From: Opeltia flavorubescens
Taxonomy: Eukaryota > Ascomycota > Lecanoromycetes > Teloschistales > Teloschistaceae
Direction: 5' to 3'
NCBI GenBank assembly: GCA_000442125.1
Contig: KE546966.1
Span: 1,202,969 to 1,266,968 of the forward strand
Length of the DNA: 64,000 nucleotides
A program made the translations under genes and the position numbers. This document shows positions 22,401 to 32,059 of the stretch, piece by piece. Each line of letters starts with the position of its first letter. Within the stretch, counting starts at the first letter, position 1. The notes below the pieces were generated by a model. That model ran no database searches. It was not told the origin of the DNA and saw only the letters and a list, made by a program, of their open reading frames with translations.

Positions 22401-22928
22401 CTGTCCTTCCTCATATCTCTCGAAGTTTTGACCGAATTTGCGGACATCGTCGCTTAATTTGTCCGCGCATGCTTTGATCGGCATACCCGTGCAATGGAAG
22501 CCTAGAGGAAACAGCACTCTTTTACCTTGCATTCGGGCAAAACCAGCAGTGTACTCGACTTTGCTTGCTGTGAAACTATGGCCAGCATGAAGTGTGCCGT
22601 TCATGTATGGGAAAGCAAAGGTGCCAAAGTATTTAGGATGCTTCTTGTGCAGGTCCGCTGATGTAATTGTTCCTATGGGGATTTGTGATGTGGAAGGTGC
22701 AGCCGCATTGAAAATACCAGAGTCCTGCCATTGTTTCTGAAATCGTTTCTCAATTTTGATCAGTGTGTCTCGCTTTTCTGTGTTCTCCAGCTTGAGGGTG
22801 CTTCGAGCTGCGTTGGCGGGATCGAGAGCATTGGGAACGGCTTCAATGGTCGCCATAGTACGAGATGGTGGTATCTTTCTCAGGAAACAGAGAACAGTCG
22901 GATAAGGACGCAAAGCCCTCACAAGCAT
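19446..22928 (-). CDS. CDC60: cytosolic leucyl-tRNA synthetase, 1160 aa (1136 from the internal ATG)
   Basis: A single-exon class Ia synthetase that charges tRNA-Leu with leucine in the cytosol. The HIGH signature appears as TLHAGHS (HAGH at residues 90-93 of the shorter form) and the KMSKS loop as KMSKSTGN near residue 760. The large editing domain lies between them. Two in-frame start codons are possible: ATG 22928 and ATG 22856. The shorter product begins MATIEAVPNALDPAN, as expected for the cytosolic enzyme. The 24 extra residues of the longer form are rich in Arg, Leu and Pro without acidic residues, resembling a mitochondrial presequence. Which start is used, or whether both are, cannot be told from sequence. 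The gene diverges from the small mitochondrial-type protein gene. Confidence 0.96.
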   Translation of the reverse strand: MLVRALRPYPTVLCFLRKIPPSRTMATIEAVPNALDPANAARSTLKLENTEKRDTLIKIEKRFQKQWQDSGIFNAAAPSTSQIPIGTITSADLHKKHPKYFGTFAFPYMNGTLHAGHSFTASKVEYTAGFARMQGKRVLFPLGFHCTGMPIKACADKLSDDVRKFGQNFERYEEGQGDGSELPPAPTQAETKEDITKFTSKKSKAAAKGVKLKYQFQIMLALGIPREEIHKFADANYWLKFFPPLCKRDLNNFGARIDWRRSFVTTDANPFYDTFVRWQMHRLKELDKIQYGSRYTIYSPKDGQPCMDHDRTEGEGVAPQEYTALKLKVKEWAPDAAKELQGKIPDSASVYFVPATLRPETMYGQTCCFVGPKIMYGIFKASENEYYVVTKRAAWNMAFQGVFFKNGIFPKDASELLPLAELAGAAFVGTLVNAPLSVHKEGVRILPMDTVSPTKGTGVVTSVPSDSPDDYATVTDLAKKADYYGIKKKWAELEIVPIVETPSYGNLAAPFLVKQMKINSPKDTKQLAEAKDLAYKEGYYKGTMIVGDFKGEAVEAAKPKVKAQLIQGGDAFEYAEPNGHVVSRSADECVVAYLGQWFLNYGENDPGWRDQVLDYVRNDMETYSSETKNGFEKNLEWLNRWACARTYGLGSKLPWEPKFLVESLSDSTIYMAYYTIAHLLHSDNFGTQPGLLNIKPGQLIDEVWDYIFCRREISDELLKSSKISRSDLETMRREFEYWYPLDMRISGKDLIPNHLTFFLYIHTALFSREFWPQGIRANGHLMLNGEKMSKSTGNFLTLSDAVSKYGADATRIALADAGDGVEDANFEETVANQIILRMYTLKEWCEDIIKDPSLRTSSTDKNLWDSLFENEMHTLVHQAYTNYAATDYKVALKSALYDFTSVRDFYREVLAAASIPMHRDLVTSYISLQALLITPIAPHWADYIWQEVLQKPDTIQNALWPVVPQPDATLTAAYTYIRSTSSAITSAEGHQVRKKSKGKSTQFDPEQPKRLTIYTASAFPAWQQKYIDLVKDFHNRASLEDKSLNAEVGRMGEGKKAMPFVQNLKKRIQTGENASDVFDRKLAFEETEVLGQMLKGLMKTVPKCRGVEVVVVEGEEEGKKKGRIVKSEGEGVGAAGDERELLGAAEMAVPGSPTFFFENV

Positions 22929-23113
22929 CAGCAGCGCATGGCTTAGGAGCTCTGACTCTTGGGTTGTCGGAGGTAGGAAGTTTGATATTCCGCCTTTAGC
23001 CGCGACGGTCCGGGCGGTTATTCACATCTAATCTCTTAGCTTCTTTAATGTCGGAGCTGTGCATTCATGGCATTCCTTGTGATCGGAACCATCTGTTTCC
23101 CTGATTGTCTGTT
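22857..23113. promoter_or_regulatory. probable bidirectional promoter, LeuRS / small mitochondrial-type protein
   Basis: Only 257 bp separate the internal LeuRS ATG (22856) from ATG 23114 of the divergent gene, or 185 bp from the upstream LeuRS ATG. Both promoters must share this space. A pyrimidine-rich leader precedes 23114. No binding site was assigned. Confidence 0.5.
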
Positions 23114-23645
23114 ATGAACGCAACCAGATTACTTCGTGCCGCTGAAGCTGTTTCTCTTCCTCGTAAAGTTCCCTTCAATCGCTATAAGGCACGAAAACCA
23201 TGGCCACCTGATTTCTCCAAACTTGATGCGAAGTATCAATTCCGACTTGAGCGGAGATATCGACGGCGTTCCCAGCTCAAATGGTTACGTCCAAAGTGGG
23301 TCAAAGGTGTCAAACTTGCTCAGTGGGGCATTTGTCTCTGTAGGAATCCCTCATTAGCTCTTTTGCTCCTCGTTTCTGATCCGCTTATCAATCTGTCAGC
23401 TATCCTTGGGTACGGAGTAATGTTCATGGAATGGGGAAAGGTCGACCATCCTTTCGAGGGCGTCAGTATTAAACTCGAACGTTTACTCTATCGATGCTGC
23501 TAAACAGAACCAGATCCGCCAATGGGTCAAAACTCAGTTTAGCTCAATTTGGACCGCACCTGACCCGCAGCTTGTAAGGTCATCGTTCGGCAATTCTGTT
23601 GAACAATCCCCCTCCAGCAAACCCAAATCCACTGCGCCGCCTTGA
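23114..23645 (+). CDS. small basic, probably mitochondrial protein with one membrane segment, 141 aa
   Basis: Three exons: 23114-23339, 23400-23461 and 23508-23645 (introns 60 and 46 nt). Unspliced reading gives a misleading C-terminus; the spliced junctions read ICLSILGYGVMFMEWGK and HPFEGNQIRQWV. The N-terminus (MNATRLLRAAEAVSLPRKV) is basic and amphipathic like a mitochondrial presequence. A strongly basic block (RLERRYRRRSQLKWLRPKW) comes before a single hydrophobic helix (about 75-90). This pattern matches a conserved but uncharacterised ascomycete family; the basic block could contact RNA or lipid. Function is not known. Both introns keep the frame and end in AG after short pyrimidine tracts. 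Confidence 0.82.
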
Positions 23646-24666
23646 ACCGAGCTTGCTTCATTCTTACATCAAGATCGACCATTCGCTAGGCCATGCTTCG
23701 CAAAAATTCGACGGAGACCGCATCGCACAGAGGAATCTCGGTACCTGGATAAAAGGACCAGCCTTTACTACTTTCCCGGTAAAGTTACATATCCCGACCT
23801 TTCGCACGCTGTGCCCGCACGATTGCCGCGGAACCATACAACTTGATTCTACGCCAGGTGCTCAAGGTTTGGCCAAGGTGTTAATATGAAAGTGGTCAGA
23901 AGAGGCGCATGGTTTTGATGGCCGGTTCTCTCGATTGAACAAGAGGCGAAAAGACCTTTATTTCGACATTTGATGCATCAGTCCGGAAGTCGAGCGTAAC
24001 ACTATAAAGTGTTTGATAGATCAGTCCTACGGCAAAGTGGTTGATAGATTTTTGAGGAGCTGTGAATGGGGCTTGAGACTGTAGAGGAGACGTATATAGA
24101 CCTAGCCAAAATAGGTAGTATTTGACCATTTCACGAGCCGTGTGCTTCCTGCAATTCATTCCATGCCACTCATGCCATTGCCAATATCTTCATGCAACCG
24201 CTGTGACCCCGGCGGCAACGACGCTAAAGATCCCTGCTGGTTGTCGATCCTGGGAGAATCCCTGGAAAAAACAACCCGTTGGCTACCCATGCAGCTATGC
24301 CGCTATTTGTAACCACTGGAGCTACACTCCACAACATTGACTCTCCGCGAGCATTCATATACTTCTCCTGGCAATATTCGATTCATTCTCTATCACTACT
24401 CTACAACTAGAACATTTCGTACTATTTGCCCTGCAACAATCCATCTGTCCCCTGCGAACTACCTTCAGGAACCCTCAGCAGCAGCCTGGGGAAAGTCTGT
24501 CAAGCAATAATCTTGGAGGACGTGTATAAGCGTCGAATGAGAGGACTAGCTCACATTAGGATGGATCACAGGAGGAATGTATGATAGGATATCCCGTCGA
24601 CCTTGGAACACGCCCGCAACAACTTTCGTGTCCTAGAGGAAACCATCCACAAGCAGAGGACTCGAC
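23646..24666. other. tandem intergenic region upstream of the DOCK gene
   Basis: About 1 kb. Short frames on both strands look like noise. It should contain the long 5' leader and promoter of the DOCK-family gene. Confidence 0.5.
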
Positions 24667-27600
24667 ATGGTATGGAAGCCATTGCCTCGTATTGCATTCG
24701 CTGTCGCCATCTATCCATTCGTAGCTTCCTCACCTGCAGACTTACCGCTTGAACTAGGCGACGAGCTGTACATAATCGAACAAGGAGGTATTGCTGGTGA
24801 ATGGTATCGTGGCTACCTCGTCGCGCCACCTTCGCTGCTCTCAGGCTTGACAAGCGTGCATGGTCAAACTCTAGAGGCTAGGGTTTTCTCGGGAATTTTC
24901 CCGCGCAACTGTGTCGAAGTGAGAGAAGTTCTTGATGGTCCTGTCACGGATGAAAAGATATCTTCACCAGACCTCGAGCGTGGGATTAGCAATTCAAATT
25001 TTCCCAATGGCGACTCAGCGCAAACTACAAATATATTCCAGCATCGTAAGAGCGTTCGGAGACATGGCAGCACGAAAGGTCACCGTTCGAATAAAGGCTC
25101 CGTTACCGCAACAGACAGTGCGCAAGACTCTGGCATTGGGAGCATGCCCAGTCGCTCACCATCTCGGCGCACACGGAATGTGGACGACCCTGAAGGCTTG
25201 TCCCGCAGCTTTTCACACCGCTCAATACGCTCGTTGAGATCCCAGGGGTCAGTTGTTAGGTTGTCACCGAGTGCAGGTGAAGGACGAGATCGACCTCCTG
25301 CGCCCGTACCAATGCTCAAAATTGGGGATGAGACGCCTACATCGCTGTCGGAACCACTTGTTGACGAAATAGCCTCATGCCTACGAGAATGGCATTCGAA
25401 AGACCTCCACGCGTTACTCCTGTCACGACAATATCCTGTCCTCGAGCAACTTGCCAACCTTGTCCGACAGCTCGATGGCTCACGACGTCAGCTCCTGCAT
25501 GAGATTCTCACAGGGAAGGAGTTAGAAAGGAAAAGGGAACAAATAGTATGGAGCCTAGTTCGAGGGAATCGATTACTAGGCGGAGAGGTTATCGTCAGAG
25601 ATCCCAAACGCGCTGGTAGGCTCCTTACCAACGAGGACTCCGCTGTGGAGATATCGAAATTGCAATCGACGATGAGCCTCCTTGATCAACCGCCTATCAA
25701 TCAGTCAGAGTCAAATAATCTGCACCATCTCATGTTCGAGCTGAGAGGATTCGCCGATTGTAATCTAGCTACGCCGAAACTGACAGCGTATCTTTGCTCA
25801 TCAACAAAAAGTGAGAAGCTAAAAGCTCTTACCGAAAATATGTCCATTGCTTTACCCACCAAAGGCTCAGACCAAGATACGCCACCCGAGAGATACAAAA
25901 CGCTATTCAGCAATCTCAACACTCTGGACACAGGTCAGGTACCTGGGTCTGAAAGTAACCTTTACCTCGTGGTAAAGGTTCATGCCGATCGATCGATTGA
26001 GATAAACGCTCAGGACTCGCCACGAACGGAGGGTACTGTGGATGCAGGTCCATCCCCGGCACTGTCGCGTGAAAGTCTTACCCCAGCTGCGGCATCTATG
26101 AGACGCGGTCGTCAGAGTCTCATGTGGGCCCAGAAACAGTTAGGAAGTACCAGGCGACGAGTTGCACCGGATCTCCAAAGCTCCAGAGCTAATCGCTCCG
26201 GTAATTCGGTTGCAACATCTCAGGAGAAACCAAGGCCTAATACCTCACAAACGCTTCGAAATCCATCCCAACAAGGCGCTGAGGGCGTTAGGCGCCTTGC
26301 AGCAGTTGGATTCCTTGATATTAGGAAGCTAATGGCTCAAGAAAGCAGCGAGGAGCGACGGCTGACGCTCTGGTCACCTGCAGTAAATGAGTCCAGATTT
26401 CATGGTTCAACGACCGAGACCGATCGGCTCCTGACACAGATTATGCCCAGTGTTAGCGGTCGTTACGTGCAATCCAGTTCGATTGGGTATGTCGATGTGA
26501 TATTGCAGTCCTTCTCTTGTTCAGGTTCTGAAGAACTCATCATGAAAACGCCAACCCTGCTGCAAGGAATACTGCAGACTCCCAAATTAGGCTTCTCCGA
26601 CGCGCCCGATAAACCTCGATCTGATATTTACTTGACTTTATCCGAGGCTTCTTTACCGGTCAAAGCTCTCCTCTCACATCCCGAAAGCGGGCCAGTACCT
26701 TTGCCGTCTAGTATTGACTATAGTAATATCCGATTGACACTAGAAGTCCGGCGGAAGAATGGTACAAGGATTGAGCGGTGCATCTATCCTGATTCTGATA
26801 GTTCAGGGCTTACAGCCTGGCGCACCACTGCGGTGGACCGGGGTACCGGCTGGGATGAAATCGTGAAACTAGTCCTGCCTCAGGAAGACGTCCCTGAGGC
26901 TCATCTTATCATGAGTGTAGCTGATGCACCGGGTTTTCCGTTCGCTCTGTGCTGGATTCCTTTGTGGGAACAGGATGCTTTTATCAAGGATGGTTCTCAT
27001 CAACCACTGCTGTACCTCTATGACAAGGTGACTTCAAGCTCTGACAGAGGTCGTGGTGCCTACATGGCCTTACCGTGGAACTCGAGAGCCAGAGACGACA
27101 CGACCAAAGATGAGACGTTCACTGGACCAGTTGCGACTCTTCAGATCCAGACGCATCTATGTAGCACAGTGTTCTCCCAGGACAGGGTATTAGCTGGGCT
27201 TCTCAAGTGGAGGGAGCAGCCAGAAGAGCAGCTGCTGGGACTCCTTCGCCAATTCACATTTGTGCCTGAAGTTGATATCGTCAAAGTTGTCAACGATCTC
27301 TTCGATGCATTGTTTGCAATTTTGGTTACCAATGCGGGCAAAGATGAGTACGAAGATCTGGTATTCAACGCTCTCGTCACAATCCTAGGAATCACCCATG
27401 ATCGCCGCTTCAATCTGGGTCCACTGATTGACAGGTACACCGAAGCCAATTTCGACTATCCCTTTGCTACCCCTTGCTTGATCCGGAGCTATTTAAGACT
27501 TCTGGCTAGACCAGCGGATCCACAAAATTCCAGACGTCTCCATGCCACATTCAAAGTTGGGCGGCAAATGCTTCGATTCATCACCACAGCGCGCGCAAAG

Positions 27601-30600
27601 CAAAAGATCAAAGAGAATGCTATTGGCGTGAGCAATGACCTCTCGTTTCGTCGCGACTATAGGAGTATCTTCACTGCCTTCGAATCAGTGATGCGCGATC
27701 CTTCTCCAATCTTGGTGGGCAGTAAGACGTTGATCGTTCAACACCTGCATAGCTGGCTACCGTTTGGGGTTGATACCTTTTCCGAAGATGAGATGTATCA
27801 GATAGTCTCGAGCTTTATGAGCTCCTGCTCAGATGTTCAAGGCAAACTAATACTCTACAAACTGTTATTGGTACTCCATCTCTCGCAGCGGACTACTTTC
27901 ATGCAAAACACAGTTCGAGAGCAACTTACAGCCAGTACTGAAGCCTGGATCGAGCCTTATTGGGGTACGGGCGGATCTTTTGATAGCCAATGGCGTGATC
28001 AGGTGCGCATATGCTGTTCCATAGTATCTGCGCAGTCTGAAGCATTCACGGCGCCTGTGACAAAGTTCTTTCCCAAGATCGTAGGATCTTATCATACGAT
28101 CCTCAACAGAAGCCATGACCATAAGCGAACGCAAGGTTTGGAGCTGCTGTTCCCATCGTCATACCCTTTTCCCACCCGGCCGATGTCCGCAGCCCATGAC
28201 TTTGACGAACCATTGATAGAACTTGGGGCACTCCTCTCTCAATGTTCCGGTAGCAGACTAAGTCAAGTGCTTGACGACTTAGGCGCTGCCAGAATCCAAG
28301 TGATCTCAGCAGCGCTAGACACGCTGTCGTCGATCCTCGGTGGCGGCGCCTTTCCGATCAAATGGCTCAGCCTTCACGTCTATCATCATCACGCAGCCCT
28401 GCACGTACTGGAGACACTACACGAAACCATGGCGGCAATCTATATTCCGTCGCCCGATGATGCTGACGACTTCAATACTGGGCTCTGGAGCAAATTTTTC
28501 ACCACATTACTTACTTTAGTGGGAAGCAAGACCTTGGCGCTCGAAACCTTTTCTGAGCAGAAGAGACGGGCGGTGTGGAAGATCGCTGGCGACGTCAGAG
28601 AGCAAGGAGCTGATCTCCTAAAGCGGGGCTGGGAGGCTATTGGATGGGAGGCAGGTCCAGAGGACCAACAGCGGTATGGCGTGCAGAAAATTGGCGGTTT
28701 CCAGGTGCAGTATGTCCCAAGCTTGGTTGCACCAATTGTTGAGCTATGCTTGAGCGTCCACGAGGGTCTGAGGAGAACTGCGGTGAGAATTCTGCAAACC
28801 ATGATTGTCAGTGAGTGGACTTTGAGCGAGGATCTCTCGGTCATCGAAGCGGAGGTGATCGACTGTCTGGACAATACATTCAAATCTAAGACCATCGGCG
28901 AAAACATCACACAGAAAATCTTCGTAAACGAGCTGCTGGATCATTTCGAGGCTTTGGCACGCATTCCTGGGGATGGGTTGTGGCAGGCGATCAAGTCATT
29001 AGTATCGACTGTGGACGAATTGCTGGATCTTCTTGCTGCCGTCCATAGCCCTGAAATCACGGAGCCTGTTCGTATCATGCACACCCTTCAGTTGATGGAC
29101 TATCTACGAGACAGGCGAAAAGAGGCTATCTTCATACGTTATGTGCATCAACTGGCCAACGTTCAAAGCCAATTACAAAATCATACCGAAGCGGGATTGG
29201 CCCTGCAAATGCACGCAAGTCTGTATCAATGGACTCCAGGCACTGTTGCAGCATTGTTAGATCCCGCATTCCCGGAGCAGACGTCTTTCGAAAGGAAGGA
29301 ACAGCTGTACTTCGAGATGATCAAGCATTTTGAAGAAGGTGCGGCCTGGGACTCCGCTTTAGCAAGCTACAAGGAACTTGCAGAGCAGTACGAGTATCAG
29401 CAATTCGACTTCGCCAAGCTTGCAAGGACTCAGCACTCAATGGCAAGGATCTACGAAAGTATTGCAAAAGGCGAACGACAAAGCCCGCGATACTTCAGGG
29501 TTGTATATCGTGGCCTTGGCTTCCCGAACAGCTTACAAGACAAAGAATTTATCTTCCAAGGCGAGTCAAACGAAAAGCAGGCGGCATTCGCAGATCGAGT
29601 GAGGCTCCAACATCCAGCTGCCCACACAGCTCCTCCAGGCGAGGTCGACAACCTTGAAGGACAGTTCCTCCAAATATCTTCTGTCACTCCTTATCGAGAT
29701 CTAGAGCATCCTCTTTACCAATTATCGAGGGTTCCGCAATCAGTGCGGGAGCACCTCCTTCAATCTCAGCCCAACCGCTTCGTCATAACTTCTCGTAGAC
29801 ATTCGCCAGCCACGAGCGTTCGGGATCAATGGATTGAGAAGACGATTTATTCGACGGTAGATGCATTCCCAAATGTTCTTGGTAAGAGTGAAATTGTCTC
29901 AGTCGACATCGTACAGCTTTCACCGTTGCAGACCGCTGTAGAACGGACCACTAGAAAAACTTCGGAGCTGGCCACCTTCCAGAAGCGCATCAATGATGGT
30001 GATGAGTCGGCTTTTGCGAGCCTTACCGAGAGTATGAAGACCTCTGTGGATCCGGCATCTTTGGCTAGTGTTGCACAGTATCGTCAGCTACTGCCCACGG
30101 CTCCTGAGCCGATCGAGGACGACGAGTCTAATGCGGAAGAGGTGCCGCTGGAACCGATGCAGAGTGCGCTGAAACAAGCCTTGCTCGACCACGTCTCGAC
30201 ACTAAGACAATGCCTAGCGCTATATGTTCATCCTCCACATGTCAACTTGCACACTTCTTTATCAGATTCACTACACTCGACGTTTGCTCCAGAAGTAGCT
30301 GTGTTAGCTCCTCCGGTAGTCATGCCATCATCACCTCCATCCTCTTTCCGACCACATTCGTCATCCTTTCCGCCTTCTCGTGGGTTCTCCTCTGAGCTGC
30401 CCGAAATGAGTCCCCTTGTGAACGGCATCACTGCTCTCCCACAGCGGGGAGCGTCCGAGAGCGACGATCCACCGATTACCCGGACCCGATCTCGGCTCAG
30501 TCTGGGATTCCTCAAGACACCCGCCAAATCAAATGGGAGCATCGATCCAGAGTCGTCGGCATCTACTATGACTGAGAACCAGGACTCTTGGTCAACTGTC

Positions 30601-30846
30601 AGTCGTCAGACTCCCAAAAACGACTCTAGTCAGAAGTACATGTCTGAAGACCAACATCTGGAAAGACCGGGATTGGGAAGAATGAAAAGTCAAAGCAGTA
30701 CAACAGAGAGCGAGCGGCCAATGACTGCGCAGAGCGGAAGGAGCGGAAAGATGAAGAAGAGGTTGAGTATGCTGGGAATTGGGAAAGGCAGCGTGAAGTC
30801 GAGGAGTGGTGGAAGGAATGCCGTTGAGGTTGTAGAAGAGGAATAA
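24667..30846 (+). CDS. DCK1: DOCK-family Rho/Rac guanine nucleotide exchange factor, 2059 aa
   Basis: One uninterrupted exon of 6.2 kb. Residues about 10-80 form an SH3-like domain (IYPFVASSPADLPLELGDEL). A Ser/Arg-rich linker follows (110-220). The C2-like DHR-1 domain, which binds phosphoinositides, spans about 640-830 (DIYLTL, then LIMSVADAPGFPFALCWIPL). A long helical scaffold leads to the catalytic DHR-2 domain at about 1500-1790, with YRGLGFPNSLQDKEFIF and NLEGQFLQISSVTPY as typical blocks. The last about 200 residues are Ser/Pro-rich and disordered. The order SH3, DHR-1, DHR-2 is that of yeast Dck1 and animal DOCK proteins, which act with ELMO partners on Rac/Rho5-type GTPases in polarity, autophagy and stress responses. 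Absence of introns in so long a gene is notable but not unknown in fungi. Confidence 0.95.
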   Translation: MVWKPLPRIAFAVAIYPFVASSPADLPLELGDELYIIEQGGIAGEWYRGYLVAPPSLLSGLTSVHGQTLEARVFSGIFPRNCVEVREVLDGPVTDEKISSPDLERGISNSNFPNGDSAQTTNIFQHRKSVRRHGSTKGHRSNKGSVTATDSAQDSGIGSMPSRSPSRRTRNVDDPEGLSRSFSHRSIRSLRSQGSVVRLSPSAGEGRDRPPAPVPMLKIGDETPTSLSEPLVDEIASCLREWHSKDLHALLLSRQYPVLEQLANLVRQLDGSRRQLLHEILTGKELERKREQIVWSLVRGNRLLGGEVIVRDPKRAGRLLTNEDSAVEISKLQSTMSLLDQPPINQSESNNLHHLMFELRGFADCNLATPKLTAYLCSSTKSEKLKALTENMSIALPTKGSDQDTPPERYKTLFSNLNTLDTGQVPGSESNLYLVVKVHADRSIEINAQDSPRTEGTVDAGPSPALSRESLTPAAASMRRGRQSLMWAQKQLGSTRRRVAPDLQSSRANRSGNSVATSQEKPRPNTSQTLRNPSQQGAEGVRRLAAVGFLDIRKLMAQESSEERRLTLWSPAVNESRFHGSTTETDRLLTQIMPSVSGRYVQSSSIGYVDVILQSFSCSGSEELIMKTPTLLQGILQTPKLGFSDAPDKPRSDIYLTLSEASLPVKALLSHPESGPVPLPSSIDYSNIRLTLEVRRKNGTRIERCIYPDSDSSGLTAWRTTAVDRGTGWDEIVKLVLPQEDVPEAHLIMSVADAPGFPFALCWIPLWEQDAFIKDGSHQPLLYLYDKVTSSSDRGRGAYMALPWNSRARDDTTKDETFTGPVATLQIQTHLCSTVFSQDRVLAGLLKWREQPEEQLLGLLRQFTFVPEVDIVKVVNDLFDALFAILVTNAGKDEYEDLVFNALVTILGITHDRRFNLGPLIDRYTEANFDYPFATPCLIRSYLRLLARPADPQNSRRLHATFKVGRQMLRFITTARAKQKIKENAIGVSNDLSFRRDYRSIFTAFESVMRDPSPILVGSKTLIVQHLHSWLPFGVDTFSEDEMYQIVSSFMSSCSDVQGKLILYKLLLVLHLSQRTTFMQNTVREQLTASTEAWIEPYWGTGGSFDSQWRDQVRICCSIVSAQSEAFTAPVTKFFPKIVGSYHTILNRSHDHKRTQGLELLFPSSYPFPTRPMSAAHDFDEPLIELGALLSQCSGSRLSQVLDDLGAARIQVISAALDTLSSILGGGAFPIKWLSLHVYHHHAALHVLETLHETMAAIYIPSPDDADDFNTGLWSKFFTTLLTLVGSKTLALETFSEQKRRAVWKIAGDVREQGADLLKRGWEAIGWEAGPEDQQRYGVQKIGGFQVQYVPSLVAPIVELCLSVHEGLRRTAVRILQTMIVSEWTLSEDLSVIEAEVIDCLDNTFKSKTIGENITQKIFVNELLDHFEALARIPGDGLWQAIKSLVSTVDELLDLLAAVHSPEITEPVRIMHTLQLMDYLRDRRKEAIFIRYVHQLANVQSQLQNHTEAGLALQMHASLYQWTPGTVAALLDPAFPEQTSFERKEQLYFEMIKHFEEGAAWDSALASYKELAEQYEYQQFDFAKLARTQHSMARIYESIAKGERQSPRYFRVVYRGLGFPNSLQDKEFIFQGESNEKQAAFADRVRLQHPAAHTAPPGEVDNLEGQFLQISSVTPYRDLEHPLYQLSRVPQSVREHLLQSQPNRFVITSRRHSPATSVRDQWIEKTIYSTVDAFPNVLGKSEIVSVDIVQLSPLQTAVERTTRKTSELATFQKRINDGDESAFASLTESMKTSVDPASLASVAQYRQLLPTAPEPIEDDESNAEEVPLEPMQSALKQALLDHVSTLRQCLALYVHPPHVNLHTSLSDSLHSTFAPEVAVLAPPVVMPSSPPSSFRPHSSSFPPSRGFSSELPEMSPLVNGITALPQRGASESDDPPITRTRSRLSLGFLKTPAKSNGSIDPESSASTMTENQDSWSTVSRQTPKNDSSQKYMSEDQHLERPGLGRMKSQSSTTESERPMTAQSGRSGKMKKRLSMLGIGKGSVKSRSGGRNAVEVVEEE

Positions 30847-31283
30847 TGGGATGCGAGCCTCGATGGCTGGGTGCAAGGAGGGGGTGTAAATGGGAAGTCG
30901 AGCGGGTGATGTTGGGAGCAACTGCTTCGTGTATTTATATTGGGGACGGTTGCATGCAGGTACAGGCTTGGTGTAGGGAGGATTTGTTGTGGCTGTGATA
31001 CCCCAGGAATTGCTTCTGACAATTTTTCAGGTTAGGTTGATTCATACATTCGAGAAAGATGTCATAATTAATATTCAAAATGTTGCTTTGTCATGTGTAA
31101 AGGTAGCCATTTCTGTGTTCTGCCCTTAACATTGGGCCGATTAATTACGCCTTTGTATTTGTTTCCACCCGATCCTCTATTCAACAACGATGAATCCACC
31201 TCATAATCCTCCATGAGGTCATTCGAAGCACAACTTTCGTGGCTGCAAAGGCAACCCAGCCTGAGACACTCTACTCTGCCACC
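30847..31283. other. spacer between the DOCK gene and APS3
   Basis: 437 bp of 3' UTR and promoter. The minus-strand frames at 30592-31022 are antisense to the end of the DOCK gene and lack coding character. Confidence 0.5.
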
Positions 31284-32059
31284 ATGATCAATGCTGTACT
31301 TGTTTTCAATAATTCAGGCCAACCACGTCTGACCAAATTCTATACCCAGCTCGTATATCTACCTTTCCTGTCTCTTGAAAATTAGCCGTATAGCTAACAG
31401 GCACCTCCAACATTCAGGATACGTCTGTCCAACAGCGTCTCATCTCCGAGATCTTCACCCTCGTCTCCAACCGCCCCGCTTCCGCATGTAATTTCCTCCC
31501 GTACGTCTTCGCCTCAGTATTCAACCCCCCCATTCTCCTAAGCCAACATATCCTCTTCTTTGATCCAAAACATACCTCCCACAATCCACCTTCAAGCACA
31601 AAAGCTGACCAGGTTTATGTTCCTAGTCTCCCCCCACTCCTCGCCCCACCCCCCTCCTCCTCCTCCACCGCCCAAACCCAATCCCCCCACTCCGACCTCC
31701 CCAGCCAAATCACATACCGCCACTACGCAACCCTCTACTTCATCTTAATCAGCACCTCCACCGAATCCCCCCTCGCCCTCCTGGACCTAATCCAAGTTTT
31801 CGTCGAAGCCCTAGATCGGCTTTTCAATAACGTGTGCGAGTTAGACCTCATTTTCAATTTCGAGGCCATGCATGCTTGTCTTGCGGAGATGGTTGTGGGA
31901 GGGGTGGTGGTGGAGACTAGGGTTGGGGAGGTCGTGAGGGGGGTGAGGGAGAGTGGGAAGGGGAGTGTTAGTCTTAGGGGGAAGGAGCAGCAGGGTGGTG
32001 GGGGGTTTGGTCTTGGAGGTGGGTTGGGGGGTGGGAGGGGGATGTGGGCTGGGAGGTAG
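31284..32059 (+). CDS. APS3: AP-3 adaptor complex sigma subunit, 194 aa
   Basis: Three exons: 31284-31352, 31418-31500 and 31627-32059. Exon 1 encodes the conserved small-chain start (MINAVLVFNNSGQPRLTKFY). Exon 2 continues DTSVQQRLISEIFTLVS. The last exon carries ITYRHYATLYFILISTSTES, then LALLDLIQVFVEALD and NVCELDLIFNF, which identify the sigma subunit of AP-3, the adaptor for Golgi-to-vacuole cargo transport. The second intron (31501-31626) was set because it restores the fungal CNFLPLPPLLA junction. This intron is 126 nt, a multiple of three, and contains no in-frame stop, so its retention would give a 236-residue variant. The C-terminal tail is Gly-rich, as in other fungal sigma-3 proteins. 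Confidence 0.93.
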
